From contig NZ_AUHB01000015.1 of NCBI RefSeq assembly GCF_000422965.1, positions 62,001 through 126,000 of the forward strand: a stretch of 64,000 nt of DNA. Reading direction: 5' to 3'. This document shows, one piece after another, positions 1 through 10,570 of the stretch. The position numbers and the translations under genes were made by a program. This stretch comes from Pleomorphomonas oryzae DSM 16300. GTDB taxonomy: Bacteria > Pseudomonadota > Alphaproteobacteria > Rhizobiales > Pleomorphomonadaceae. Position 1 is the first letter of the stretch. Each line of letters opens with the position of its first letter. The notes under the pieces are model-generated. The model saw only the letters and a program-made list of their open reading frames with translations. It had not been told where the DNA came from and did no database searches.

Positions 1-122
1 CGCTTGCTCGGATCGCCGAGGCACTGGTATCTCCCTTAAAGGCGGAATCGGCTAAATGCCGGAAGAGGTGGTTCTGGTTCCGCAGGCGAATCTGGGGCCG
101 GAATCCACGGGGGCGGGGTGTC

Positions 123-920
123 ATGGAACCACAGCAAGACCCGGTCGTCGTTCGCCATCGAGAGCTCGAGCGGATCGCCAACATGGCTCTCCGGGCCGGT
201 CGCATCATGATGGAGAGCGGTGCGTCGGTATCCGTGGTTCACAACGGCGTCGGCATGATCGCCCGCGGCTTTGGTGTCGACGACGTCGGCATGCGCTCGG
301 GCTACGCCTCGCTGGAGGTGACGGTCCATGCCGGCGGCAACACCATCACCCGCATGATGCAGGTGGGTCGGCTGGGGGTGAACCACCGGCTCGACCAGGC
401 CATCCGCCGCTTGGCGGTGCGCGTGTCGCACGGCGGTATGAGCGTCGATGAGGTGGAGGCCGAGATCGCCCGCCTCGTCAAGGAAACGCCGCGCCATCCG
501 GCCTGGGTGGTTGCGGTGGCCGTCGGTATTGCCTGTGCCTCGTTCGGCCGGCTTCTCGGGGTCGACTGGCCGGCCTTTACCGCCATTCTGATCGCGGGAA
601 CGGTGGGGCAATATGTACGCCATCAGTTGCTGCACAACGGCGTCAATGTGTTCATCGTCGCCGGCCTCATCGCCTTCCTTTCGGCGACGCTGGGCGGCGT
701 CGGAGCGATCCTTCTGAAAAGCGGCACGATCAGCCTCGCCATGATGGCGTCGATTCTGCTGCTGGTGCCCGGCGTTCCCTCGACCAATGCCCAGACCGAC
801 ATCATGGATGGCTATCCCACCATGGGCAGCGCCCGGGCCGTCTGGGTATTGATGATCATGGTGTTTGCCTCCGTCGGCGTCTGGTTCGCGGAGGCCTTGC
901 TCGGGTTGAGGTCGCTCTGA
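123..920 (+). CDS. ThrE-type threonine/serine exporter, large subunit (YjjP-like)
   Basis: A 265-residue protein with a soluble N-terminal half (about 1-125) and a hydrophobic C-terminal half with about five membrane segments. The N-terminal part has the features of the ThrE/DUF1212 family, including a GRIMMESGAS-like helix followed by a small domain; such proteins export threonine and serine in Corynebacterium and, as YjjP/YjjB, succinate in E. coli. The ATG at 123 follows a G-rich stretch. The gene overlaps the next by one base (TGATG), so the two are translationally coupled and probably form one split transporter. The substrate is inferred from the family only. Confidence 0.82.
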   Translation: MEPQQDPVVVRHRELERIANMALRAGRIMMESGASVSVVHNGVGMIARGFGVDDVGMRSGYASLEVTVHAGGNTITRMMQVGRLGVNHRLDQAIRRLAVRVSHGGMSVDEVEAEIARLVKETPRHPAWVVAVAVGIACASFGRLLGVDWPAFTAILIAGTVGQYVRHQLLHNGVNVFIVAGLIAFLSATLGGVGAILLKSGTISLAMMASILLLVPGVPSTNAQTDIMDGYPTMGSARAVWVLMIMVFASVGVWFAEALLGLRSL

Positions 921-1387
921 TGGTCGAACTTCTGCCGCATCTCCTCCATCAGGCCGTATTCGGGGCGCTCGCCGCCGCCGGATTTGGCGTGCTGTTCAAC
1001 TTCGGCTTCCGGGCGCTGCCTTGGTGCGCGGCGGCCGGTGCGCTGGCGCTCGCCGTGCGTACTGTCGGTCAGGATCTCGCCTGGAGCCTCGAAGGCGCCT
1101 CGTTCGCTGCCGCCATCGTGACGAGCTGTTCGGTGTCGGCGCTCAGGAAGCAACTCGGCCCAGCCTGCAATGCCGTGGGGCTTGCCGGCTGCATCCCGAT
1201 GGTGCCGGGCGCCTTTTTCGGGCAGGCGCTGCTTGGCTTCCTGTCGGTCACCGCGCCCAACCTCGTCGACGCCGAAGCGACCCTGATCCTCGCCGTCCAG
1301 TCCTTGCTACGGGTGATCTTCACCCTCGGGGCAATCGGAGCCGGTCTGCTCATTCCAGCCCACCTTCTCAGGAATCAGGATTTCTAG
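920..1387 (+). CDS. ThrE-type exporter, small membrane subunit (YjjB-like)
   Basis: A 155-residue, almost entirely hydrophobic protein with about four to five membrane segments, matching the small YjjB/DUF3815 half of split ThrE exporters. Its ATG overlaps the stop codon of the upstream large subunit, so the pair should be made in fixed ratio and act together in the inner membrane. In Corynebacterium both halves are one polypeptide; here they are split. No terminator is obvious before thrS, 179 bases downstream. Confidence 0.8.
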   Translation: MVELLPHLLHQAVFGALAAAGFGVLFNFGFRALPWCAAAGALALAVRTVGQDLAWSLEGASFAAAIVTSCSVSALRKQLGPACNAVGLAGCIPMVPGAFFGQALLGFLSVTAPNLVDAEATLILAVQSLLRVIFTLGAIGAGLLIPAHLLRNQDF

Positions 1388-1566
1388 GAGACATTTGCTC
1401 CGGCCGTTCGGCAGGGCATTCGCAGCGAGTTTCGAAACAGCTCCAGACAGTAGCTTTGCCTTAGGCACGCACTGGACAAACCAGCACCCGAGCCGGTAAA
1501 GCCTTTGCCTTCAAACAAGCCGCTTACCCGCGTTGTCTGCGGGAGTGAGCGAGAAAAGGACCGACC

Positions 1567-3537
1567 ATGATCCACGTTACTTTCCCCGACGGTTCGCAGC
1601 GCGAATACGCTCCGGGGACCACCGGCGCCGAGATCGCCGCCCAAATTTCCAAATCGCTGTCGAAGAAGGCCGTCGCCATGGCGCTCGACGGCGTGCTGTC
1701 CGACCTCAACGATCCCATCGTCACCGACGCCCGGCTCGAGATCGTGACGCGCGATGATCCGCGTGCCCTCGAACTGATCCGCCACGATGCGGCGCATGTG
1801 ATGGCAGAGGCGGTGCAGGAGCTGTTTCCCGGCACGCAGGTGACCATCGGCCCGGTGATCGAAAACGGCTTCTACTACGACTTCTTCCGTCCGGAAGGGC
1901 CGTTCACCACCGAGGATCTGCCGAAGATCGAAGCCAAGATGCGGGAGATCATCGCCCGCGACAAGCCGTTCACCAAACAGGTCTGGAGCCGCGACGAGGC
2001 CAAGGACTGGTTCGAGAAGAAGGGCGAGGCATTCAAGGTCGAACTGGTCGATGCCATTCCGGCTGACCAGAAGATCAAGATGTATGCGCAGGGCGACTGG
2101 ATGGACCTCTGTCGCGGTCCGCACATGACCTCGACCGGCAAGATCGGCAATGCCTTCAAGCTGATGAAGGTGGCCGGTGCCTATTGGCGCGGCGATTCCG
2201 ACCGCGACATGCTGACCCGCATCTATGCCACCGCCTGGCACACCGAGGAGGATCTCAAGGCCTACCTCACCATGCTGGAAGAGGCCGAGAAGCGCGACCA
2301 TCGTCGCCTCGGCCGCGAGATGGATCTGTTCCATTTCCAGGAAGAGGGGCCGGGCGTCGTCTTCTGGCATCAGAAGGGCTGGGCGCTGTTCCAGGAACTG
2401 ACCGCCTATATGCGGCGGCGGCTCAAGGGCGACTACCAGGAAGTCAACGCGCCGCAGGTGCTCGACAAGGTGCTGTGGGAGACCTCAGGCCACTGGGGCT
2501 GGTACAAGGAAAACATGTTCGCCGTGCAGTCGGCCGGCGACGAGGCCGAGGACAAGCGCATCTTCGCGCTGAAGCCGATGAACTGCCCCGGCCACATCCA
2601 GATCTTCAAGCACGGCCTGAAGAGCTACCGCGACCTGCCGATGCGCCTCGCCGAGTTCGGCGCCGTGCACCGCTATGAGCCGTCGGGCGCCATGCACGGG
2701 CTGATGCGGGTGCGCGGCTTCACGCAGGACGATGCGCACATCTTCTGCACCGAGGCCGACATGGCCGCCGAGTGCCTGAAGATCAACGAACTGATCCTGT
2801 CGGTCTACGAGGACTTCGGCTTCAACGAGATCACCGTGAAGCTATCGACCAGGCCGGAGAAGCGCGTTGGCTCGGACGACCTGTGGGATCACGCCGAGGA
2901 GGTGATGACCCGCGTGCTGGGCGAGATAGCCGAGCGGTCGAACGGCCGCATCAAGACCGGCATCAACCCGGGCGAGGGCGCCTTCTACGGTCCGAAGTTC
3001 GAGTACACCCTGCGTGACGCCATCGGCCGTGAGTGGCAGTGCGGCACCACGCAAGTGGACTTCAACCTGCCAGACCGCTTCGGCGCCTTCTACGTCGACG
3101 CCGACGGCTCCAAGAAGACGCCGGTGATGATCCATCGCGCCATCTGCGGCTCGATGGAGCGCTTCCTCGGCATTCTGATCGAGAACTTCGCCGGTCACTT
3201 CCCGCTGTGGTTTGCCCCGGCGCAGGTGATGGTCACCACCATCACCTCGGAAGCCGACGATTATGCCAAGGAAGTCTACCAGAAGCTTCTGAAGGCCGGC
3301 GTGCGCGTCGATATCGACCTCAGGAACGAGAAGATCAACTACAAGGTCCGCGAGCATTCGCTGGCCAAGATCCCGCTGATCTTCGTCTGCGGCCGCAAGG
3401 AGGCCGAGGAAAAGTCGGTCAACGTCCGCACCCTCGGCTCGCAGCATCCGAAGTCGATGTCGCTCGACGAGGCGCTGTCGATGGTGAAGGCGGAGATCGT
3501 GCCGCCGGACGTCAAGCGGGCGCTTGCCGAGGACTGA
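1567..3537 (+). CDS. thrS: Threonyl-tRNA synthetase
   Basis: Charges tRNA-Thr with threonine in the cytoplasm. The 656-residue length fits the bacterial family (E. coli 642). In order it has an N-terminal TGS domain (about 1-62), an editing domain with an HDAAH motif near residue 78, a class II catalytic core, and an anticodon-binding domain from about 545. The zinc ligands expected of ThrRS are visible: the Cys of MNCPGH, the His of the FTQDDAH segment, and the His of MIHRAI. Motif 2 ([10 protein letters not shown]) and motif 3 (GSMERFLGI) are intact. The ATG at 1567 lies after an AG-rich stretch (gagaaaagga). A strong terminator follows 27 bases after the stop. Confidence 0.97.
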   Translation: MIHVTFPDGSQREYAPGTTGAEIAAQISKSLSKKAVAMALDGVLSDLNDPIVTDARLEIVTRDDPRALELIRHDAAHVMAEAVQELFPGTQVTIGPVIENGFYYDFFRPEGPFTTEDLPKIEAKMREIIARDKPFTKQVWSRDEAKDWFEKKGEAFKVELVDAIPADQKIKMYAQGDWMDLCRGPHMTSTGKIGNAFKLMKVAGAYWRGDSDRDMLTRIYATAWHTEEDLKAYLTMLEEAEKRDHRRLGREMDLFHFQEEGPGVVFWHQKGWALFQELTAYMRRRLKGDYQEVNAPQVLDKVLWETSGHWGWYKENMFAVQSAGDEAEDKRIFALKPMNCPGHIQIFKHGLKSYRDLPMRLAEFGAVHRYEPSGAMHGLMRVRGFTQDDAHIFCTEADMAAECLKINELILSVYEDFGFNEITVKLSTRPEKRVGSDDLWDHAEEVMTRVLGEIAERSNGRIKTGINPGEGAFYGPKFEYTLRDAIGREWQCGTTQVDFNLPDRFGAFYVDADGSKKTPVMIHRAICGSMERFLGILIENFAGHFPLWFAPAQVMVTTITSEADDYAKEVYQKLLKAGVRVDIDLRNEKINYKVREHSLAKIPLIFVCGRKEAEEKSVNVRTLGSQHPKSMSLDEALSMVKAEIVPPDVKRALAED

Positions 3538-3563
3538 GCGGCCTCTCATTGGCCACGAGTACA

Positions 3564-3593
3564 AAAGGCCCGGAGCGATCCGGGCCTTTCTGC
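3564..3593. terminator. Rho-independent terminator between thrS and the convergent chemoreceptor
   Basis: A perfect 10-bp stem (3564-3573 with 3580-3589) around a 6-base loop. The stem begins with A and ends with T residues, so it can act in both directions for the two convergent genes. Confidence 0.85.
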
Positions 3594-3629
3594 ATGTGCC
3601 AAGCCTGGCGCAAGTTCCGCCGGCTAGGT

Positions 3630-5642
3630 TTAGACCGCAACCCGTTGCAGAAATTCGTCGATTGCCGCTTCCAGATCGTGGGTCTGGCTGAGGACCAGCG
3701 TGGCGGCCTTCTCGACGTGGCGGGCCGTGTCGGAGGTCTTGCTGATCGCCTCGACCACATGGCCGACGCTTTCGGACACGGTGACCGTGTTGCCGGAGGC
3801 GTCGTTGACGTTGCGGCTGATCTCGTTGGTGGAGGCTTCCTGCTGTTCTACGGCGGAGGCGATGCCGAGCGTGGCGCGGTTCACTTCCTCCATGGTGGCA
3901 GCAATAGCACGGATCGATTCCACCGCTTCGCCGGTCGAGGTCTGCATTTCCGTAATCTGAGCGGCGATCTGCTCGGTGGCGCGGGAAGTCTGGTCGGACA
4001 GACCCTTCACTTCGGCGGCGACGACGGCAAAACCCTTGCCGGCCTCGCCGGCGCGGGCCGCCTCGATGGTCGCATTGAGCGCCAGCAAGTTGGTCTGTTC
4101 GGCGATGGAGCGGATCAGCGTCACGACCTGTCCAACGCGGCTTGCCGCGTCGGCGAGGCCGGCCACTTGCTCGTTGGTGCGGCGGGCGCCTTCGGTCGCG
4201 TTGCCGATGATCGTCGTGGTCCGGCCGACGTGGTTCACCACCTCGCTGATCGACGATGCCAGTTCCTCGGCGGCACCTGCGACGACCGTGACCCTCTCCG
4301 AAGCACCTTGCGAGGCCGCTGACGCGCTTTCGGCCTGCGTCCGAGTCCGCCCGGCTTCGTCGAGCAGCTCGCCGGCGGCATTTTGCATGCCGGCCATGGT
4401 ATCGGTGACGGCGCGGGTCAATTCGCCGGCTACCGAGCGGAAATCTCGCACTGCCATTTCGAAGGCCCGCTGGCGGCGGAGGCGTTCCTCGGCGTCGGTC
4501 TGTTGCTCGGTCTCAAGGCGCGCCTTCTCGGCTTGGTTCGCCTGGAAGACGGCAAGCGTGCGCGCCATGGCGCCGATTTCGTCGGCGCGGTCGGTATCGG
4601 CAACGGCGGCTTCCTCGCCGCGTGACAACACTTCCATGGTAGCGCGAATGCGGCCGAGCGGGTTGGTGATCGAGCGGCTGATCTGCCAGCTGATCAGGCC
4701 GCCGGCGAGAAGCGTCAGCGGAACGATGAGATAGATGAGGCGCAGTGCGAACTGAGTGCCGTTGGTGAAGGCTTGGGTGGTGGACCCGTCGAGATCAACG
4801 GCGGCGCGCTTGATGGCGGTGGTCAGGGGCTCGGCGAGATCGAAGGACAGCGAGGTCTGGTCGGCGACCTTAACCCAGGACGTATAGAGCTCGACATAGG
4901 CGGAAAAAGCCGAGGAATAGGCAGCTAGGCGCGCCTTGAGACTATCCTTGATGTCGGGGGCGAGCTGGGTCGTCTTGTCGAGTTCGCGAGTAAAGCGGCC
5001 GGCGGCGGCGTCGAAGGCGCCGGAACTTGGACCGTCGTGCCGCAGCATGAATTCGGCGCGCGCCTGATTGAGCTGGGCGAAGGCCTGAACGACGCGGACG
5101 GTATCGGGATTCTGTCCGCTCTTGGTGGCCTTGTTGAGGTCGGTGCGGAGCGCCTGGAAGGCGGTTTCCATATCACCGCGAATACCGTTGTCATCGGCAA
5201 AGCCCAGCTTTGTCTGACCGCTCTTCACTTCGGTGAACTGGCCGGCAATCTTGTCCAGCAAGGCGGCAAGCTGGTCGGCTTCGGCGGTTGCGGCCCCGAC
5301 GGCATGGGCCGCGGCTCCGAGGTGCTTGATGGTCGTGCGCGTCTCCTCGATCAGCCCGTCGATTTCTTTGACACGCTCCGGTGTGGGCGCGACCATGAAC
5401 AATCGTTCCTTGGCGGCGAGCTTGTTGGCAAGGCTCTGGGTTTGTTCGGAGAGCAGCGACAGGCCGGCGGCAGCTGACGAGGTTTCCTCCAACGAGCGCA
5501 TGGATACGACGGCATAGCCGCCCGTGCCGGACACGACGGTCAGGCCAGCCAGCCAGACGAGGGAGAGCGAAGCGACTTTGAGACGGATGGACAGCCCACC
5601 ACGCGAGCGGCGCGAGCCAGCCGACTTGGAACGAAACAACAT
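3630..5642 (-). CDS. Transmembrane methyl-accepting chemotaxis protein
   Basis: A 670-residue chemoreceptor. Residues 1-20 are basic and are followed by a membrane segment (about 24-48). A helical periplasmic region of about 250 residues then leads to a second membrane segment (about 303-325), a HAMP domain (about 325-380), and a signalling domain whose hairpin tip contains [19 protein letters not shown]. The periplasmic part is all helical and long, like the helical bimodular (HBM) sensors, but its ligand cannot be told. There is no C-terminal NWETF-type CheR tether. It should pass signals to CheA/CheW, whose genes are not in this window. Confidence 0.92.
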   Translation of the reverse strand: MLFRSKSAGSRRSRGGLSIRLKVASLSLVWLAGLTVVSGTGGYAVVSMRSLEETSSAAAGLSLLSEQTQSLANKLAAKERLFMVAPTPERVKEIDGLIEETRTTIKHLGAAAHAVGAATAEADQLAALLDKIAGQFTEVKSGQTKLGFADDNGIRGDMETAFQALRTDLNKATKSGQNPDTVRVVQAFAQLNQARAEFMLRHDGPSSGAFDAAAGRFTRELDKTTQLAPDIKDSLKARLAAYSSAFSAYVELYTSWVKVADQTSLSFDLAEPLTTAIKRAAVDLDGSTTQAFTNGTQFALRLIYLIVPLTLLAGGLISWQISRSITNPLGRIRATMEVLSRGEEAAVADTDRADEIGAMARTLAVFQANQAEKARLETEQQTDAEERLRRQRAFEMAVRDFRSVAGELTRAVTDTMAGMQNAAGELLDEAGRTRTQAESASAASQGASERVTVVAGAAEELASSISEVVNHVGRTTTIIGNATEGARRTNEQVAGLADAASRVGQVVTLIRSIAEQTNLLALNATIEAARAGEAGKGFAVVAAEVKGLSDQTSRATEQIAAQITEMQTSTGEAVESIRAIAATMEEVNRATLGIASAVEQQEASTNEISRNVNDASGNTVTVSESVGHVVEAISKTSDTARHVEKAATLVLSQTHDLEAAIDEFLQRVAV

Positions 5643-5990
5643 GCCGGATCCCCTGTTTGGTCAGCCTATAATAGACTTTCGGTTGATTAACGGCAGACTA
5701 ACTCGGCTCTCCAGGTTGAGTGACCTTTCGGCTGGGGTTTAGCTTCGGTTAAAGCGGCGAAATTGCACATGAAATAAGCTAATGACCGCCTATTCCCATG
5801 TCATTTCAGACGATGTCTTTCATTGGTTGTAGCGAGATGATCCGGATTGCCATCCTCTCGCGCAGAACATGCAAAGAAATCGAGCAGGCAACACGTACTG
5901 GGGGAAGCGGAGAAAATGCCTCAGAAAAAGCGCGACCTCTGCAACGCGAGCCTGTAACGTGGCGATCCGTTTTCATCGGACCTTTTAGCA
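5643..5990. other. Divergent intergenic region, no gene seen
   Basis: The 348 bases between the chemoreceptor (leftward) and the oxidoreductase (rightward) must hold both promoters. The base composition is more AT-rich near 5660-5800. Open frames here overlap the following gene out of frame and have no recognisable protein. No convincing operator or RNA structure was found. Confidence 0.5.
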
Positions 5991-8078
5991 ATGAACGTTA
6001 CGCTTCGCCCTGGCTTTGCCCATTCCGCATGCCCGCACGATTGCCCGTCGACCTGCGCGCTGGACGTCGAGATAACGCCGGAGGGTCGGATCGGCCGGCT
6101 GCGCGGCTCGGCCGACAACAGCTATACGGCCGGCGTCATCTGCGCCAAGGTCGGCCGCTACGCCGAGCGTCTCTACCACCCAGACCGGCTGATGAAGCCC
6201 TTGCTCAATGTCGGAGTGAAGGGGGAGGGGCGGTTCCAGGAAATTTCCTGGGAAGAGGCGCTGGATCGCGTGGCGGATGCCTTTCTGACTGCCGAGCGCG
6301 AGTTCGGTGCCGAAAGCATCTGGCCCTATAAATATGCCGGCACCATGGGGCTCGTGCAGCGCGACAGCATCGAACGGCTGAGACACGTCAAGAAATACTC
6401 CCGCAGCTACGAGACTATCTGCGTGACGCCGGCTTGGACGGGCTGGATCGCCGGCACGGGCCTGCTCGCCGGACCCGACCCGCGCGAGATGGCCGTGTCT
6501 GACTGCGTCGTCATCTGGGGCACCAACGCGGTGACGACACAGGTCAACGTGATGACCCATGCCGTTCGCGCCAGAAAGACCCGTGGGGCGAAGATCGTTG
6601 CCGTCGACGTCTATGAGACCGAGACGGTGCGACAGGCCGATCTGGGGCTGGTGCTGCGGCCCGGCTCCGACGCGGCGCTCGCCTGCGCCGTCATGCATAT
6701 CGCCTTCCGCGACGGTTATGCCGACCGCGCCTACATGGCGAAATACGCCGACGCGCCGGCCGAACTGGAAACGCATCTCAAATCCCGAACGCCGGAATGG
6801 GCGGCGGCCATCACCGGTCTCACCGTTGCCGAAATCGAAGCGTTCGGCAAGCTGGTGGGGACGACGCCACGTACCTTTTTCCGCCTCGGCTATGGCTTTA
6901 CACGGTCGCGCAACGGCGTCGTCTCCATGCATGCGGCGCAGTCGATCGCCACGGTGCTCGGCCTTTGGCAGCGCGAGGGAGCGGGTGCGTTTCACAACAA
7001 TGGCGCCCTCTTCCGCTTCAACAAGACGATGATCGAAGGCCTCGACGTGGAGGATGAGGGCACCCGCCATCTCGATCACTCGCGTGTCGGTCCGGTGCTC
7101 ACTGGCGAGGCGGATGCGCTGAAAGGCGGGCCGCCGGTTAAGGCGATGCTCATCCAGAACTGCAATCCGATGACGGTGACGCCCGAGCAGGAGAAGGCGC
7201 GGCGCGGTTTCCTGCGAGATGACCTGTTCGTCTGCGTGCACGAACAGTTCATGACCGATACGGCCAAGGTCGCCGACATCGTACTGCCGGCCACCATGTT
7301 CCTGGAGCACGACGATATCTACAAGGCGGGCGGTCAGCAGAGCATTCTGTTCGGGCCGAAGCTCGTCGAGCCGCCAGAGGGGCCGCGCGAAAATATCTAT
7401 GTCATCAATGAATTGGCGAAGCGGCTTGGTGCCGAACATCCCGGCTTTCACATGACGGCGCGCGAACACGTCGACTGGATGTTGCAGCATTCGGGGCTCG
7501 GCACCCTTGCCGAGCTCGAGGAGAATCGCTTCCTCGACATGCAGCCAGACTTCGACACGGCACATTATGTGAAGGGCTTCGGCTATCCAGACGGCAAGTT
7601 CCGCTTCAAGCCGGACTGGACCAACGTGAAGACCTCCAACATCGGACCCATGGGGCCGTGGCGAGACATGCCGTCGCTGCCCGACTACTGGCCGGTGGTG
7701 GAAGAGGCCGACGAGACGCATCCTTTCCGCCTCGTCACCGCCCCGGCGCGCAACTTCCTCAACACATCCTTTGGTGAGACGCCGACCTCGGCAAGCCGCG
7801 AGGGGCGGCCGACGCTGAAGGTGCGATCCGACGACGCGGCCCGGCTGGGGATTGCCAATGGCGATGCCGTGGTGATCGGCAACCACCGAGGCAGTGTCGA
7901 GCTCAATGCCGAGCTGTTCGAAGGGCTGCAGGCCGGCGTTGTGGTGGCGGAGGGCATCTGGGCGAACCGGGCTCACAGGGGCGGGATGGGTATCAACACC
8001 TTGACCGGTTCTGATGAAATCGCGCCTTTCGGTGGAGTGGCTTTCCACGACACGAAGGTTTGGCTCAGAAAATTGTGA
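5991..8078 (+). CDS. Cytoplasmic molybdopterin oxidoreductase with [4Fe-4S] cluster
   Basis: A 695-residue member of the DMSO-reductase superfamily. An N-terminal [4Fe-4S] motif is clear (Cys14, Cys18, Cys22 and Cys51). It is followed by the molybdopterin-binding core and a C-terminal dinucleotide-binding barrel from about residue 575 (RLVTAPARNFLNTSF, then LKVRSDDAARLGI). Cys144 (context ETICVTPAW) lies where the molybdenum ligand often sits; that role is inferred. There is no Tat signal, so the enzyme is probably cytoplasmic. No partner subunits or electron-transfer genes lie next to it. The ribosome-binding site at 5991 is weak. Its substrate is unknown. Confidence 0.88.
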   Translation: MNVTLRPGFAHSACPHDCPSTCALDVEITPEGRIGRLRGSADNSYTAGVICAKVGRYAERLYHPDRLMKPLLNVGVKGEGRFQEISWEEALDRVADAFLTAEREFGAESIWPYKYAGTMGLVQRDSIERLRHVKKYSRSYETICVTPAWTGWIAGTGLLAGPDPREMAVSDCVVIWGTNAVTTQVNVMTHAVRARKTRGAKIVAVDVYETETVRQADLGLVLRPGSDAALACAVMHIAFRDGYADRAYMAKYADAPAELETHLKSRTPEWAAAITGLTVAEIEAFGKLVGTTPRTFFRLGYGFTRSRNGVVSMHAAQSIATVLGLWQREGAGAFHNNGALFRFNKTMIEGLDVEDEGTRHLDHSRVGPVLTGEADALKGGPPVKAMLIQNCNPMTVTPEQEKARRGFLRDDLFVCVHEQFMTDTAKVADIVLPATMFLEHDDIYKAGGQQSILFGPKLVEPPEGPRENIYVINELAKRLGAEHPGFHMTAREHVDWMLQHSGLGTLAELEENRFLDMQPDFDTAHYVKGFGYPDGKFRFKPDWTNVKTSNIGPMGPWRDMPSLPDYWPVVEEADETHPFRLVTAPARNFLNTSFGETPTSASREGRPTLKVRSDDAARLGIANGDAVVIGNHRGSVELNAELFEGLQAGVVVAEGIWANRAHRGGMGINTLTGSDEIAPFGGVAFHDTKVWLRKL

Positions 8079-8214
8079 CCAATGTGCAAGGGTATGGCCC
8101 GAAATCGGCAGAGACGGCTAGAAGCCGGTTGCGAGAACTGGCGACGTTGCCATAAGTAACCGCCGTTTCAAGGCCACACGGCGTGGCCTGACGATTCTTT
8201 CTTAGAACGAGGCC

Positions 8215-8529
8215 ATGATGCGGGTCATTTCCGGTACGGTTGCCGCCGTTGCGCTGACGGTGGGTGTGGTGGGGGCGCTGCCAGCAAGCGCCGACACGAT
8301 CTCCCGCGAAACGCTGTCGCGCAAATTCGTCGATTATTGCGTCAACACGCAATATCGGGTCGAGGGCATCGACCGGAACTCCATGATCGAGCGCTGCCGC
8401 AAGGCGTCCGAACAGGCGATGACGCAGTTCGAGGGCAACAGCTTCGATGCGCCATCCCGTTCCAAGTTCACCGCTGAGCAGGACCAGGCGATCCGCGCCG
8501 CCATCGCCGCTGTCTTCGCCAAGAAATAA
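8215..8529 (+). CDS. Small secreted protein of unknown function
   Basis: A 104-residue protein. Residues 1-26 form a typical signal peptide ending near PASADT, leaving a mature protein of about 78 residues. The mature part has two cysteines (in DYCVNT and ERCRKA contexts) that could form a periplasmic disulfide, and a charged helical C-terminus. I do not recognise the family. A second ATG three bases downstream is an equally good start. A hairpin terminator follows. Confidence 0.65.
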   Translation: MMRVISGTVAAVALTVGVVGALPASADTISRETLSRKFVDYCVNTQYRVEGIDRNSMIERCRKASEQAMTQFEGNSFDAPSRSKFTAEQDQAIRAAIAAVFAKK

Positions 8530-8554
8530 GCCCCCCTCGCCAGAGCGGATTCGC

Positions 8555-8577
8555 CTCGCCGGGCTTTGTCCGGCGAG
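8555..8577. terminator. Hairpin between convergent genes
   Basis: A perfect 8-bp stem (8555-8562 with 8570-8577) with a 7-base loop lies between the small secreted protein and the convergent marC gene. The T-tract is weak, so termination strength is uncertain. Confidence 0.5.
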
Positions 8578-8591
8578 CTTGCGTTTGTGCG

Positions 8592-9239
8592 TTACGCCAT
8601 GATGGCCTTGATGCCATCGGCGACGAACTGCACGGCGAGCGAGGCGAGCAGCACGCCCAGAAGGCGCGTCAGCACATTGCGGCCGGTATCGCCGAGATAG
8701 CGGTCGATGCGGTCGGCTGCCAGGAAAATGGCGAACGACAGCGCGATGATCGCTGCGATGATCAGCACAAGCGTCGCCATGGTCAGTGCATTGTGCGCAT
8801 CAGCGGCCAAAAGGATGGTCGCCGAGATAGCGCCGGGGCCGGCGAGGAACGGGATGGCGATCGGAAACACCGCGAGGTGACGGATGTCCTCGCCGATCGG
8901 CTGCGGATGGCCGACCGCGACGTCGGCGTGTACGCTCTTGTCGCTTGTGCCCGATTTAGGCTTTTCGAACACCATTTCGAAGGCGATCCAGAACAGCAAC
9001 AGGCCGCCAGCGATCCGGAAGGCCGGCATGGAGATGCCGAGGAAAGTCAGGATGCCGGCGCCAATGAAGGCAAAGGCGATCAGCACCAGGAAGGCGATGA
9101 CCGAAGCGCGGACGGCCATGGCGCGGCGCATTTCGGGGCGGGCGCCGGCCGTCAGGGCCAGCACCAGCGGCGCAAGCCCGACGGGATCGATCGTGACAAA
9201 AAGCGTCGCGAAAGCGTTGAGGATATAGTCGATCGGCAT
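8592..9239 (-). CDS. MarC family inner-membrane protein
   Basis: A 215-residue protein with six predicted membrane segments. It starts with the family-typical segment ALFVTIDPVGLAP-like (here ATLFVTIDPVGLAP) and has the second-half repeat FPIAIPFLAGPGAIS that defines MarC/UPF0056 proteins. MarC proteins were once tied to multiple antibiotic resistance; a general function is not established. It is read divergently from the ClbS-like gene, with only 100 bases between the two starts. Confidence 0.9.
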   Translation of the reverse strand: MPIDYILNAFATLFVTIDPVGLAPLVLALTAGARPEMRRAMAVRASVIAFLVLIAFAFIGAGILTFLGISMPAFRIAGGLLLFWIAFEMVFEKPKSGTSDKSVHADVAVGHPQPIGEDIRHLAVFPIAIPFLAGPGAISATILLAADAHNALTMATLVLIIAAIIALSFAIFLAADRIDRYLGDTGRNVLTRLLGVLLASLAVQFVADGIKAIMA

Positions 9240-9339
9240 GGTTTGTCCGCCGTTTCGGAAGTTGCCCGTTGCTGTGCCAGAAAAGCGACGCTACCGAAAG
9301 GGGAAGGACGGCTCGTCGGCACAATGGCGGGGGAAAGGT

Positions 9340-9852
9340 ATGGCCATACCCTCCAATAAGGCGGAACTGGCCGAGGCCATCCGCCTCAACTACCTGAAAC
9401 TCCGTATCGATCTCGAGGGTGTGCCCGAGTCGCTCTGCCGCGAGCAGACACTTGAGGGCCACGCCAAGGATACGGAGATGAGCGTGCACGATCTCGTCGC
9501 CTATCTCGTCGGCTGGTGCGAGCTAGTGCTGAAATGGCAGGCGGGCAGGGCGGCCGGCGAGCCGGTGGACTTTCCCGAGACCGGCTACAAGTGGAATGAG
9601 TTGGGCCGTCTGGCGCAAAAATTCTACGCCGACTATGCCGCTCTATCCTATCCGACACTGCTCGATCGCTTCGCCACGGCCAAGGACCGCATCCTCACTA
9701 TCGTCGATCAAACGGAAAACGCCGATCTCTATGGCCGCCCCTGGTACGAGGCTTATACCTTCGGTCGCATGATCCAGTTGAACACCTCGTCGCCGTTCGG
9801 CAATGCCCGCAAGCGTCTCCGGCGCTGGAAGAGGGAAAAGGGCCTTTCCTGA
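9340..9852 (+). CDS. ClbS/DfsB family four-helix bundle protein
   Basis: A 170-residue soluble protein matching the DUF1706/ClbS/DfsB family. The N-terminus (MAIPSNKAELAEAI), the EMSVHDLVAYLVGW segment and the C-terminal SPFGNARKRLRRW tail are typical. ClbS protects E. coli from colibactin, and DfsB is a related protein; most family members have no known role. I chose the ATG at 9340, which has a GGGGGAAAGG ribosome-binding site, over an upstream in-frame GTG that would overlap the marC start. It is followed by 216 bases with no gene before nusB. Confidence 0.8.
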   Translation: MAIPSNKAELAEAIRLNYLKLRIDLEGVPESLCREQTLEGHAKDTEMSVHDLVAYLVGWCELVLKWQAGRAAGEPVDFPETGYKWNELGRLAQKFYADYAALSYPTLLDRFATAKDRILTIVDQTENADLYGRPWYEAYTFGRMIQLNTSSPFGNARKRLRRWKREKGLS

Positions 9853-10068
9853 TCCGCGGCGCCACCGAAAGCGCCGTTTTCCGCTGGACAAACCAGTCGT
9901 TCCGTGGTCTTTGCCCCGCCACAGCAATATCAGGACAAGCCGCCCTCTCGTGGCGCCTTTCGCATCGCTTCGGTGGGGCGCGGCGGCGTTCTGAAACGAC
10001 GATTCAGCGCGAATGAGATCCTGGAGGCTGCTCCGGTCGATCCCGGCGCTCTGGGAGACAGGTAGACT

Positions 10069-10569
10069 ATGACCGACGACCGATCCGGCGCCAGATCCGA
10101 GCCGCGCCCGGCCAACCAGCGCGGCGCCGCCCGCCTCGCCGCCGTACAGGCGCTCTATCAGCTCGAGATTGGTGGCGGCGACCTGTTGGAAGTGGTGCAG
10201 GAGTTCGAGGCATTTCGGCTCGGTAAGGAGCTCGACGGTTTCGAATATCGGCAGGCCGATGCCGGCTGGTTCCGCGACATCGTCGGCGGCGTGGTCACCG
10301 ATCAACGGACCATCGATCCCATGGTACATACGGCGCTGGTCGAAGACTGGCCGCTGAAGCGCGTCGACGCGACGCTGCGCGCCATCCTGCGCTGCGGTAC
10401 CTACGAGCTGTTGCGGCGCGACGACGTGCCGGGCCGGGTGATCATTTCCGAATATATCGACGTTGCCCGGGCCTTCTTCGAGGATGACGAACCGCGCCTC
10501 GTCAACGGCGTGCTCGATCGCATCGCCCATGAAACCCGGCCCGATGAGTTCCCGAAGGCGGGAGCCTGA
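10069..10569 (+). CDS. nusB: Transcription antitermination factor NusB
   Basis: A 166-residue all-helical protein. The N-terminal arginine-rich segment ([17 protein letters not shown]) binds boxA RNA in family members, and the C-terminal part ([23 protein letters not shown]) is diagnostic. NusB works with NusE in antitermination of rRNA operons. In many alphaproteobacteria nusB follows ribH; here ribH is absent from the neighbourhood, but the downstream partner thiL is kept with one base between the stop and the next start. Confidence 0.95.
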   Translation: MTDDRSGARSEPRPANQRGAARLAAVQALYQLEIGGGDLLEVVQEFEAFRLGKELDGFEYRQADAGWFRDIVGGVVTDQRTIDPMVHTALVEDWPLKRVDATLRAILRCGTYELLRRDDVPGRVIISEYIDVARAFFEDDEPRLVNGVLDRIAHETRPDEFPKAGA

Positions 10570-10570
10570 C

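Noticed and set aside
5985-8048. A 687-codon minus-strand open frame opposite the molybdopterin oxidoreductase
   Set aside because: The plus strand has the [4Fe-4S] motif and the family core. The minus-strand translation shows no recognisable domain.
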